Shown: piece after piece, positions 23,575-31,368 of the stretch
Numbering within the stretch: position 1 is the stretch's first letter
Layout of the letters: each line of letters begins with the position of its first letter
DNA from: an uncultured Oscillospiraceae bacterium
Lineage (GTDB): Bacteria; Bacillota; Clostridia; Oscillospirales; Ruminococcaceae
Direction of reading: 5' to 3'
Assembly: GCA_958448395.1 (NCBI GenBank)
Contig: CAUDDP010000016.1
Span: forward strand, 1-33,850
DNA length: 33,850 bases
Position numbers and translations under genes: made by a program
The notes under the pieces: generated by a model
What the model saw: only the letters and a program-made list of their open reading frames with translations
What the model was told of the DNA's origin: nothing
Databases searched by the model: none

Positions 23575-24192
23575 ATGACAGAAACCGAAAAAATGTTAGC
23601 GGGTAAAATTTATGATCCATCAGAGACGTCGCTTGCTGCACGGCGGACACTGGCACATAAGCTTTCCAAGCAGTATAATGATACACTGGAAGAGGAAGCA
23701 GAAAAAAGAACAGCCATTTTGAACAAGCTGATTCCTGGTATGGGCAAAGATACCTACCTGCAAGGGCCGATTCAGTTTGATTATGGCATTTATACAACGT
23801 TTGGTGAACGGTGTTACGCAAATTTTAATCTCGTTGTATTGGACACCTGTCCAGTTACCATTGGAAACAACGTCTTTTTTGGCCCGAATTGTACCCTTGC
23901 AACGCCACTGCATCCATACTTGCCAAAGGAACGCAACATGCGGCAGAAAGCAGACGGTTCGCTGTACGATTTGGAGTACGGTGCACCGATTTGCATTGAA
24001 GATGATTGTTGGCTGGCATCCAATGTAACCGTTTGCGGCGGTGTGACCATTGGAAAAGGTTGCGTGATAGGTGCTGGCAGTGTGGTGACCAGAGATATTC
24101 CGGCTGGTTCCCTGGCAGCTGGGAATCCCTGTCGGGTGATTCGACCAATTACCGAACAAGACTCCATTTATTTGAAGAAGCCATTATTTTAA
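23575..24192 (+). CDS. maltose/galactoside-type sugar O-acetyltransferase
   Basis: This 205-residue protein has the Mac N-terminal domain (TEKMLAGKIYDPSETSL) and then left-handed beta-helix hexapeptide repeats (IGNNVFFGPNC ... IGKGCVIGAGSVVTRDIP). ATPLHP carries the catalytic histidine of the LacA/Maa/NodL group. GNPCRVIR ends the repeat domain. It transfers acetyl from acetyl-CoA to a hydroxyl of a sugar such as maltose or a galactoside. ATG 23575 is preferred (AGGTG 7 nt upstream) over an in-frame TTG at 23551. It is probably co-transcribed with mutS2 upstream and the unknown gene 28 bp downstream. Confidence 0.92.
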   Translation: MTETEKMLAGKIYDPSETSLAARRTLAHKLSKQYNDTLEEEAEKRTAILNKLIPGMGKDTYLQGPIQFDYGIYTTFGERCYANFNLVVLDTCPVTIGNNVFFGPNCTLATPLHPYLPKERNMRQKADGSLYDLEYGAPICIEDDCWLASNVTVCGGVTIGKGCVIGAGSVVTRDIPAGSLAAGNPCRVIRPITEQDSIYLKKPLF

Positions 24193-24220
24193 CTGTTTCT
24201 ATCAGAAAGGATTGTTTAAG

Positions 24221-25117
24221 ATGAAACCATTTCCTAAAACTTATAAACAAAGTAAACTGGAAACACGATATCAAGCTCTGGAAGTGCCGGAAGAACAGAT
24301 TGCCATGTTGCAACAGTATTTTCAGGCAATGGCGAATTTTTATCGCATGATGCCGCTTAAGAAAGCCTATGAAATCATTTCCGAGCAGAATCCAGATTGG
24401 ATTTCCAAGGAGACTTTTCTTGCAGTGACAGATGTCATTCGCCATAGCCAGCAGGATTACATGATTTTGAAATTGGATGAATTGTTTGATGATGTGGACA
24501 AACAGGATCGTACACTGGAAGATGGCATGTTGCTGCATGAATGTATGCTGGTGGACATGGAAGACTGCTATGATTTTATAGAGCTGGTAGAGGGAAAGCC
24601 TTATTCTATACCGCCAAAAGAAACCTTGTTGCAGTATGCAGATGCGGATTATTATGAAGAAACACCGCAGATTGCAGCATTGCGAGAGGTATTTCTGGAT
24701 ATGGGCATGACAAAACAGAAAAGCGAAGAAATCCTGCTGGAATGTCTGTTGTTTATTATGGATGAAAGCAGTACATTGATGGATGTATTACATGATTTAC
24801 GGCGAATGCAGCTGCGATTTAATGACCGAACGATTCGCAGTTTTGTGCGGCGGTATCGGGATTTACACAATCATTATCCGATGCCCGGCAATCGTGGTTG
24901 TAAACCGGTTGATTTGCTGGAAGTATTTCCAGATATGCCGAATGAAGTGCTGTTCTGGACAGAAGATGTGTATAAAACAGAAGGGATCAAGGAACAGATG
25001 CAGGAAATGGTGGATGCGGCAGAGCAGATGCCAAGAAAAACAATGGCAGCATTTATGCAGCAGGAAATCGGACGGCAAGAACTGATGAAACGGATGGGAA
25101 TAGAAAGATTTAAGTAA
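24221..25117 (+). CDS. hypothetical protein, 298 residues
   Basis: I do not recognise this family. The protein is soluble-looking, mostly helical and acidic in the middle (LDELFDDVDKQDRTLEDGM, MEDCYDFIELVEG), with basic ends and no signal peptide. Features worth noting are a Met-rich N-terminal third (MANFYRMMPLKKAYEII), the tract FNDRTIRSFVRRYRDLHNHYPMPGNRG near residue 210 and CKPVDLLEVFP after it. A helical region before a missing SEC-C tail, as in YecA-like proteins, is one possible relation, but that is speculation. GAAAGGAT lies 8 nt before the ATG. It is the last gene of the mutS2 unit and is closed by a strong terminator at 25173-25218. Confidence 0.75.
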   Translation: MKPFPKTYKQSKLETRYQALEVPEEQIAMLQQYFQAMANFYRMMPLKKAYEIISEQNPDWISKETFLAVTDVIRHSQQDYMILKLDELFDDVDKQDRTLEDGMLLHECMLVDMEDCYDFIELVEGKPYSIPPKETLLQYADADYYEETPQIAALREVFLDMGMTKQKSEEILLECLLFIMDESSTLMDVLHDLRRMQLRFNDRTIRSFVRRYRDLHNHYPMPGNRGCKPVDLLEVFPDMPNEVLFWTEDVYKTEGIKEQMQEMVDAAEQMPRKTMAAFMQQEIGRQELMKRMGIERFK

Positions 25118-25172
25118 CCGCAAACATAAATTTACAGAAATAAGCAGTCAATGCTGCCGGAATCCATACATA

Positions 25173-25218
25173 TTGCAAGTGCAAATGGCAAAAAACAATC
25201 CGCACTTGCAATTTTTTT
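25173..25218 (+). terminator. intrinsic terminator after the mutS2 unit
   Basis: A perfect 10-bp stem, TTGCAAGTGC (25173-25182) with GCACTTGCAA (25202-25211), has a 19-nt loop and is followed by seven T residues. Its 3' arm also contains the -35 box of the next promoter. Confidence 0.88.
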
Positions 25219-25234
25219 GGAATCGGTGTATAAT
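25206..25234 (+). promoter_or_regulatory. sigma-A promoter for topoisomerase B gene
   Basis: TTGCAA (25206-25211) and a perfect TATAAT (25229-25234) are 17 nt apart, so the -35 lies in the terminator stem. The leader of about 85 nt contains a weak hairpin ending in GTTTTTT (about 25264-25299), a possible attenuator. Confidence 0.75.
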
Positions 25235-25324
25235 AAACTACATTGCAAAAACAAAAGGAAAAAACGGCGTTGCACGAAATGCAATGTGGTTGTTTTTTCT
25301 ATAAATATAGATAAGGATGAAAGT

Positions 25325-27304
25325 ATGGCAAAAAAAGAAGTTTATGATAATGAAAGCATTACTATGCTAAAAGGGCCGGATAAGGTGCGGAAACGTCCGG
25401 GCGTAATTTTTGGTTCAGATGGCATTGACGGCTGTGCCCATTCCGTGTTTGAAATTGTCTCCAACTCCATTGACGAGGCACGCTCCGGCTTTGGAGATAA
25501 AATCATTGTCACCCAGTATGCAGACAATTCTATCGAAGTAGAGGACTTTGGACGAGGCTGTCCCGTAGATTTTAATAATAAGGAAAACCGCTATAATTGG
25601 GAACTGGTTTTCTGTGAACTGTACGCTGGCGGAAAATATAGTGCAGACGGGGACAACTATGCCTATTCTCTTGGCTTGAATGGACTGGGGCTCTGTGCGA
25701 CACAATTTTCCTCTGCCTATATGGATGTGGAAATTTATCGGGACGGTTTTTGTTATCAGCTGCATTTTGAAAAAGGCATCAATGTTGGCGGTTTAAAGAA
25801 GACACCGGTGAAAACCAAAAAAACTGGCACTAAAATTCATTGGCTGCCGGATTTAGAAGTTTTCACAGAAATCAGCATTCCGGATTCCTATTTCCGAGAT
25901 GTACTGAAGCGACAGGCAGTTGTTAATCCGAATTTGCTGTTTCTTTATCGGCATCAGCAGGCGGATAATACTATGGAAGAAGCCAGATTTCTGTATGAAA
26001 ACGGAATTGCAGATTATGTGCAGGAACTGGTAGGGGATACCGCCTTGACCAGTATTCAGACATGGGAATGTCAGCGAGAAGGAAGGGACAGGGAGGATAA
26101 GCCGGATTATAAAGTGAAGCTGTCTGTATCATTTACGTTTTCTAATCGTGTACAGCAGATTGAATATTACCACAATTCCAGCTTTCTGGAGCATGGCGGT
26201 TCACCAGAACGGGCGGTTAAACAGGCATTTGTTTCTCAGATTGACAGCTATTTGAAGCAAAATGGAAAGTATCTGAAAAATGAAAGCAAGCTGACGTTTG
26301 CTGATGTGGAAGACTGCCTGGTTCTGGTTTCCTCCAGTTTTTCTACACAGACTTCTTATGAGAATCAAACAAAAAAGGCAATTACAAATAAATTTATCTA
26401 TGAAGCGATGACGGATTTCCTGAAACATCAGCTGGAGATTTATTTTATTGAAAATCCGGATGAAGCGGTAAAAATTGCAGAGCAGGTGCTGATCAATAAA
26501 CGCAGCCGAGAAAATGCAGAGAAAACGCGGCTGAATATCAAGAAAAATCTGGCTGGCAACATTGATCTTGCCAATCGGGTGGAGAAGTTTGTGGACTGCC
26601 GCAGTAAGGATGTGTCTAGACGGGAACTCTATATCGTAGAGGGAGATTCTGCATTGGGTTCGGTTAAGATGGCACGGGATGCGGAGTTTCAGGCAGTGAT
26701 TCCCGTGCGTGGGAAAATTTTGAATTGCCTGAAAGCAGATTATAATCGTATTTTTAAAAATGATATTATCACAGATATTATCAAACTGCTTGGCTGCGGT
26801 GTCGAAGTAAAGACGAAAGCCAACAAAGAACTTTCTCTGTTTAATTTGGATGGATTGCGATGGAATAAAATTGTCATTTGTACGGATGCCGATGTAGATG
26901 GCTTTCAGATTCGGACATTGATTTTGACGATGCTCTATCGGCTGACACCAACATTGATTGAAAATGGCTATGTCTATATTGCAGAATCTCCGCTGTTTGA
27001 GATTACAACGAAAAAGCGGACATATTTTGCCTACACGGAAAAAGAAAAGACAGAGATCTTGAAAAAAATCGGCAAAGAACCGGCAACGCTTCAGCGTTCA
27101 AAAGGTCTGGGTGAGAATGAAGCGGATATGATGGCTTTGACCACGATGAATCCAGAAACCAGACGATTGATTAGAGTGACACCGGCAGGGGTAGAGGAAA
27201 CCGCAGCGATGTTTGATTTGCTGCTGGGAGATGATTTGCAGGGGAGAAAGCAGTTTATTGCGGAGTATGGTCATGCTTATTTAGAATTAGCGGATATCAG
27301 TTAA
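25325..27304 (+). CDS. type IIA DNA topoisomerase subunit B (ParE/GyrB-like, divergent)
   Basis: This 659-residue protein is a GHKL ATPase plus TOPRIM subunit that would pass DNA strands with an A subunit. ATPase motifs are EIVSNSIDEARSG, DFGRGCPVD (usually DNGRGIPVD) and GLNGLG (usually GLHGVG). The TOPRIM acidic motif reads YIVEGDSALGSVK (usually EGDSAGGSAK), with DADVDGFQIR as the metal site and LQRSKGLGE near the end. These changes place it in a divergent clostridial group rather than housekeeping GyrB. ATG 25325 is chosen for AAGGAT 6 nt upstream; an in-frame start at 25151 would lie before the promoter. No gyrA/parC-like gene follows, whereas such pairs are normally adjacent. Confidence 0.9.
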   Translation: MAKKEVYDNESITMLKGPDKVRKRPGVIFGSDGIDGCAHSVFEIVSNSIDEARSGFGDKIIVTQYADNSIEVEDFGRGCPVDFNNKENRYNWELVFCELYAGGKYSADGDNYAYSLGLNGLGLCATQFSSAYMDVEIYRDGFCYQLHFEKGINVGGLKKTPVKTKKTGTKIHWLPDLEVFTEISIPDSYFRDVLKRQAVVNPNLLFLYRHQQADNTMEEARFLYENGIADYVQELVGDTALTSIQTWECQREGRDREDKPDYKVKLSVSFTFSNRVQQIEYYHNSSFLEHGGSPERAVKQAFVSQIDSYLKQNGKYLKNESKLTFADVEDCLVLVSSSFSTQTSYENQTKKAITNKFIYEAMTDFLKHQLEIYFIENPDEAVKIAEQVLINKRSRENAEKTRLNIKKNLAGNIDLANRVEKFVDCRSKDVSRRELYIVEGDSALGSVKMARDAEFQAVIPVRGKILNCLKADYNRIFKNDIITDIIKLLGCGVEVKTKANKELSLFNLDGLRWNKIVICTDADVDGFQIRTLILTMLYRLTPTLIENGYVYIAESPLFEITTKKRTYFAYTEKEKTEILKKIGKEPATLQRSKGLGENEADMMALTTMNPETRRLIRVTPAGVEETAAMFDLLLGDDLQGRKQFIAEYGHAYLELADIS

Positions 27305-27385
27305 TTTTCGATATCTAGTTAAAAAGGTAACATTAGATTTGTTCGATTATTTAAATTTATTTTATTATATTATTTTTTATTTTTA

Positions 27386-27415
27386 ATATAAATAGATCGG
27401 ACAATCTATTTATAT
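27386..27415. repeat. 12-bp perfect inverted repeat, loop CGGACA
   Basis: ATATAAATAGAT (27386-27397) and its exact complement (27404-27415) flank a 6-nt loop. It lies 82 bp after the topoisomerase stop. No T-run follows, so it is a poor intrinsic terminator. Confidence 0.75.
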
Positions 27416-27501
27416 ATATTTAGAAGAATTGTGGTATTTTCTTCTGGATGTCATTAGAATCATGAAAGGAGGAGTTTATTGCTTTAAAGTATTTAAGTAT
27501 T

Positions 27502-27532
27502 TTTTAACATCCATAAAGCATGGATGTTAAAA
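27502..27532. repeat. 13-bp perfect inverted repeat, loop AAAGC
   Basis: TTTTAACATCCAT (27502-27514) and ATGGATGTTAAAA (27520-27532) flank a 5-nt loop, 50 bp before the membrane protein start. No T-run follows on the plus strand. It could be an operator, an RNA hairpin or an element end. Confidence 0.8.
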
Positions 27533-27582
27533 GCAGATCTGTTTTTGTGAAAAGATGAAAAAATTTTAAGGATGGGATAAAA

Positions 27583-29175
27583 ATGTTAAGATTAAAAAGC
27601 CTGTTGGAAAAATCAGAAGGCTATGCCAGAAATGTAATTTGTTTTTTGATGACCATAATCATGGGATTTCTCTTTATAGAGAGTTTCATGCACACGATGG
27701 AATTGAGAAAGTCGGAGGAATCTTTTGAAGGAATTCATTATCACAGTGACAATTTTATTGTGAATGCCATTTGCATTTTTGTGGTTTTGCTGCTGCTTGC
27801 AGTGCTTATCCGCTACCTTGAGAAAATTCCAACCGCAATTCAAATGGGTGGACTTGCAGCCATTACGATTACCTTAGGCGTGATCTGGGTTATGTCCTCA
27901 CAAAGTGTGCCAAGGGAAGACGCTATGCTCGTCACAAGAGCAGCAAGTGGTGCAGTCAAAAATGACTTTTCCTTTATGTCAGAGCGATATTTCAGCAATT
28001 ATCATTATCAATTGGGGTTTGTTTTTTTCAGTGAAATCATTATGAGGATTTTTCATCGTGGGGATGAAAATATGCTGTATTTTGAAATCATCAATGTGGT
28101 GCTTCTTGCAGCAGCTTATATGGGAATTATACTAATACTTAGAAAAACATTTGAAAGCAAAAGAATACAAACAATTGCTGTTGTCACACTTTTGTTCTGT
28201 GTTCCGCCGATTTTGTATTCTGTTTTTACTTATGGGGTAATTCCAGGGATTACATTTTCTATTTATGCGGTTTTGTTTGAGATTCTTTATTTTCAAGGTG
28301 AGAAAAAAACCAGATACATATGGGCAATCCTTTCTGTTTTGTGTATTGGCATGGCAGTTATGATAAAATCCAATAATTATATTGTATTTGTTGCAATGAT
28401 GATTCTGGCAGTTGTAAAACTCATTCGCAGACGTAAGCTGGCAGACTTATTATATATTGTTGTAGCAGCTTTGATTACGATAAATGTAAATACTGCGGTT
28501 TGTAAAATGTATGAAGCTAGAAGTAATGTGAAACTGGAAGGTGCAGTCCCTATGATCTCCTTTGCCGTGATGGGATTAAATTATCCCAATAATGTGGTGG
28601 GTTGTACGGCAGCAGGTTGGTATAATGGAGGTTATACGGTAGGGAATCATGAGGCAAATAATTTTATAACAGAAGATTCTGCAAAGGCCTCTATGGAGCA
28701 AATAAAGGAACGGGTCTCTTACTTTGCACATAATTATCAGGAAGCCAACGACTTTTTTTATGAAAAGAATATGTCACAGTGGAATGAACCAACCTATTCT
28801 AGTATATGGTTAAACATTGCAGGTTGGAGGTACAAGGACGCTGGAAAAATTGCAAATTATATTTGCGGAGATGGCATGAAAAAAGCAATGGAATATATGA
28901 ATATTTATCAAATGATTGTCTTTTTGGGTGCCCTTGTAGGTGTCATATGTTGCTTTAAGAAGAAAAACATTTTCTGTTGTGCTTTGATTTTGATTGTATT
29001 GGGCGGTTTTCTATATCACATGGTATTTGAAGGAAAATCTCAATATATTCTGCCATATTTTATTCTTTTATGTGGCTTTTCTGCTGTGGGAATGGATTTT
29101 CTTTGCAATCAGATTACGGAACGAATCAAAAACAGGAAAAAAGAAGGAAAACAAATTGGAATTTTAAAAGGATAA
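27583..29175 (+). CDS. polytopic membrane protein, GT-C/family 39-like
   Basis: This 530-residue protein has about ten hydrophobic segments. A first helix lies near 17-36, others at about 58-78 and 86-105, a cluster runs through 160-310, and the last ones are near 440-500. An extracytoplasmic loop follows helix 3 and starts SSQSVPREDAMLV; acidic residues in this first loop are typical of GT-C glycosyltransferases such as PMT/ArnT-like (family 39) enzymes. A large soluble domain (about 335-435) contains LNYPNNVVGCTAAGWYNGGY and EPTYSSIWLNIAGWRYK. It probably uses a lipid-linked sugar, but this is inference from layout. AAGGATGGG precedes the ATG. Base use is more AT-rich than in the neighbours, which suggests separate acquisition. 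Confidence 0.7.
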   Translation: MLRLKSLLEKSEGYARNVICFLMTIIMGFLFIESFMHTMELRKSEESFEGIHYHSDNFIVNAICIFVVLLLLAVLIRYLEKIPTAIQMGGLAAITITLGVIWVMSSQSVPREDAMLVTRAASGAVKNDFSFMSERYFSNYHYQLGFVFFSEIIMRIFHRGDENMLYFEIINVVLLAAAYMGIILILRKTFESKRIQTIAVVTLLFCVPPILYSVFTYGVIPGITFSIYAVLFEILYFQGEKKTRYIWAILSVLCIGMAVMIKSNNYIVFVAMMILAVVKLIRRRKLADLLYIVVAALITINVNTAVCKMYEARSNVKLEGAVPMISFAVMGLNYPNNVVGCTAAGWYNGGYTVGNHEANNFITEDSAKASMEQIKERVSYFAHNYQEANDFFYEKNMSQWNEPTYSSIWLNIAGWRYKDAGKIANYICGDGMKKAMEYMNIYQMIVFLGALVGVICCFKKKNIFCCALILIVLGGFLYHMVFEGKSQYILPYFILLCGFSAVGMDFLCNQITERIKNRKKEGKQIGILKG

Positions 29176-29288
29176 CATTTTGAACTGTATTCCTTAAAAA
29201 ATAAATTCTAAACAATTTTTGCTGCGGCTCAGAGAGACATTCCTTTTTGTATTTACAATTTGTTGTTGCTCAAGAAAACAATTCTTTC

Positions 29289-29317
29289 TTGACAGAGCAG
29301 AAAAAGTCGGATATAAT
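29289..29317 (+). promoter_or_regulatory. perfect-consensus sigma-A promoter
   Basis: TTGACA (29289-29294) and TATAAT (29312-29317) are exactly 17 nt apart, a full consensus match. Transcription would start near 29324, about 64 nt before the acyl-CoA synthetase ATG. Confidence 0.9.
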
Positions 29318-29387
29318 AAAATGTATATCTGGAGATATGGAACCGTTGTACTCCGGATACAATTCAGACAAAGGATGTTTTATAGCT

Positions 29388-31067
29388 ATGTTATTGGACA
29401 AATATCTTCCTCGTATTGATTTTGAGAGTTATGAGGACTTTAAGCAGAATTACTCTATCAATGTGCCGGAAACTTTCAACTTCGGTTTTGATATCGTAGA
29501 TGAGTGGGCAAAGCAGGAACCAGAGAAAAAAGCACTGGTTTGGTGTGATGATGATGGTGAGGAGCGGACATTTACTTTTACGGAAATCTCCCGTCTTTCC
29601 AATCAGGCAGCAAACTATTTCCGTCACCTCGGTGTGCGGAAGGGAACGGTTGTCATGTTGATTCTCCGTCGTCGCTGGGAATATTGGATTTGTGCGGTTG
29701 CACTGCATAAAATTGGTGCGATTTTGATTCCGGGTTCACTTCAGCTTTCTGCAAAGGATTTGATTTATCGGGGAACCAGTGCTGGTATTTATACGATGGT
29801 CTGTGTAGATGATGACTATGTAGTTGCACAGGTAGAAGCTGCACAAAAGGAAGTGCCAAGTATCCAGCATAAGGTTCTGGTTGCAGGAAAACGGGACGGC
29901 TGGCATGACTTTGCAGGGGAGATGGCACAGTTTTCCGATGTCTTTCCTCGTCCGACCGGTGAGGATGCTACCTATGCGAATGAAACTGCACTGGTTTATT
30001 TTACTTCCGGTACAACTGGTAATCCTAAAATGGTACAGCACAATCACACCCATCCGTTGGGTCATATTGTAACGGCAAAGTATTGGCAGCAGGTACAGGA
30101 AAATAAGCTGCATATGAGCGTTTCTGACTCCGGTTGGGGTAAGTTCGGCTGGGGAAAAATCTATGGACAGTGGATTTGCGGTGCTGTGATTTTTGCCTAT
30201 GATATGAAAAAATTTGTTCCAACCCATTTACTGCAAAAGATGCAGGATTATAAGCTGACAACATTCTGTGCACCACCGACTATGTATCGGTTTATGTTGC
30301 AGGAAGATGTGGCAGCTTATGACTTGTCCAGTATTGAAAATTTTGCAACAGCTGGCGAGCCATTGAATCCAGAAGTATTTAATAAGTGGAAGGAACTGAC
30401 TGGAAAAGAAATTCGAGAGGGATTCGGACAAACAGAAGGTACTGTCTTGATTGCAAACTTCCCTTGGATGACGCCAAAGCCCGGATCGACTGGTATGCCG
30501 TCTCCACTTTATGATATTCATTTGATTACCGATGATGGCAAAGAGGCAAAGCCGGGGGAACAAGGTTCTCTGACCATGCTACACCTGAAGGAATCCTATC
30601 CGGTTGGTCTGTTCACCGGTTATTATCAAAATCCAGAAATGACCAATGAAATTCTTGGTGATGGTACATATTGTTCACATGATGTATTTGATTTGGATGA
30701 GGATGGATACTTCTGGTTTGTGGGTAGAAATGATGATGTCATCAAGTGTTCCGGCTATCGAATCGGACCGTTTGAGGTAGAAAGTGCACTGGTTGCTCAT
30801 CCAGCTGTTGTAGAATGTGCTGTTACAGCAGCACCTGATCCGATTCGTGGTAATGTAGTAAAGGCAACGATTGTATTGGCACGTGGCTATGAGCCGAGCG
30901 ATGCTTTAACCAAGGAACTGCAAAATCATGTAAAGCATACCACTGCACCGTATAAGTATCCTCGTGTCATTGAATATGTAGACGAATTGCCGAAGACATT
31001 GGGCGGTAAGATTAAACGGGCAATGATTCGGAAGGAAAACTTTCAGAATACAGAAGATAAAAAGTAA
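29388..31067 (+). CDS. AMP-forming acyl-CoA synthetase (medium-chain/acetyl-CoA synthetase-like)
   Basis: This 559-residue protein is an ANL-superfamily ligase that activates a carboxylic acid with ATP and joins it to CoA. The phosphate-binding loop YFTSGTTGNPK is near residue 203. Further motifs are GFGQTEGT, the hinge and core FWFVGRNDDVIKCSGYRIGPFEVE and the catalytic lysine in TLGGKIKRAMIR. The overall sequence is closest to the ACSM/acetyl-CoA synthetase-like clade common in gut anaerobes; the substrate (acetate, propionate, butyrate or an aromatic acid) is not resolved. ATG 29388 fits relatives (MLLDKYLPRIDFESYEDF); AAAGGA is 12 nt upstream. An in-frame ATG at 29337 would add 17 residues. 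A strong promoter and a terminator make it a single-gene unit. Confidence 0.92.
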   Translation: MLLDKYLPRIDFESYEDFKQNYSINVPETFNFGFDIVDEWAKQEPEKKALVWCDDDGEERTFTFTEISRLSNQAANYFRHLGVRKGTVVMLILRRRWEYWICAVALHKIGAILIPGSLQLSAKDLIYRGTSAGIYTMVCVDDDYVVAQVEAAQKEVPSIQHKVLVAGKRDGWHDFAGEMAQFSDVFPRPTGEDATYANETALVYFTSGTTGNPKMVQHNHTHPLGHIVTAKYWQQVQENKLHMSVSDSGWGKFGWGKIYGQWICGAVIFAYDMKKFVPTHLLQKMQDYKLTTFCAPPTMYRFMLQEDVAAYDLSSIENFATAGEPLNPEVFNKWKELTGKEIREGFGQTEGTVLIANFPWMTPKPGSTGMPSPLYDIHLITDDGKEAKPGEQGSLTMLHLKESYPVGLFTGYYQNPEMTNEILGDGTYCSHDVFDLDEDGYFWFVGRNDDVIKCSGYRIGPFEVESALVAHPAVVECAVTAAPDPIRGNVVKATIVLARGYEPSDALTKELQNHVKHTTAPYKYPRVIEYVDELPKTLGGKIKRAMIRKENFQNTEDKK

Positions 31068-31198
31068 TTTGTGTATCTGAACAGGAGAGATGGGTTCGCT
31101 GCTTTTCAGCGAATTCATGTTGTATGCAATTTTCAAAGAAAACAGAAAGTTTTTCTTGTAATGGTGAAGATCATTTCTTGATTGGAAAAACATTTTAA

Positions 31199-31240
31199 AA
31201 AAACCGTACTGTAACATTTGCAGTACGGTTTTTCCTTTTT
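31199..31240 (+). terminator. intrinsic terminator after acyl-CoA synthetase
   Basis: A perfect 13-bp stem (AAAAACCGTACTG at 31199-31211, CAGTACGGTTTTT at 31221-31233) has a 9-nt loop, followed by CCTTTTTT. The 300-bp interval 31068-31368 otherwise holds a small 7-bp hairpin (31095-31113) and the next promoter. Confidence 0.88.
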
Positions 31241-31297
31241 TGCACAAAAAATTTTCTACTTTTGTTGTAATATTTTACAATTTCAATCAGAAAACTG

Positions 31298-31326
31298 TTG
31301 AATTTTTTCTCTGTATTTGATAGAAT
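31298..31326 (+). promoter_or_regulatory. sigma-A promoter for CAP-dockerin gene
   Basis: TTGAAT (31298-31303) and TAGAAT (31321-31326) are 17 nt apart, about 43 nt before the ATG. Both boxes are 5/6 or 4/6 matches. Confidence 0.65.
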
Positions 31327-31368
31327 GAAAGAGGATAAAAAGCGTAACTTCTTTGGGGAGGTGTTTTT

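Larger units (their letters stand above)
27305..27582 (+). other. AT-rich intergenic region with inverted repeats
   Basis: This 278-bp gap is far richer in A+T than its flanks. It holds two perfect inverted repeats (27386-27415 and 27502-27532). It also has a strong Shine-Dalgarno-like AAAGGAGGAG (27465-27474) with no usual start downstream, and a 22-codon frame from ATG 27462 to TAA 27530 that lacks a binding site of its own. I see no full gene. It may be the remnant of a lost gene or a regulatory leader for the membrane protein. Confidence 0.6.

Noticed and set aside
25151..25324. 58-codon upstream extension of the topoisomerase B gene
   Set aside because: It runs through the terminator and promoter and has an unlikely Lys/Cys-rich composition; the ATG at 25325 has a proper ribosome site.
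31090..31161. 23-codon ORF after the acyl-CoA synthetase (MGSLLFSEF...)
   Set aside because: The AGGAG is only 2 nt from the ATG and the frame includes a simple 7-bp hairpin; too little to call a gene.
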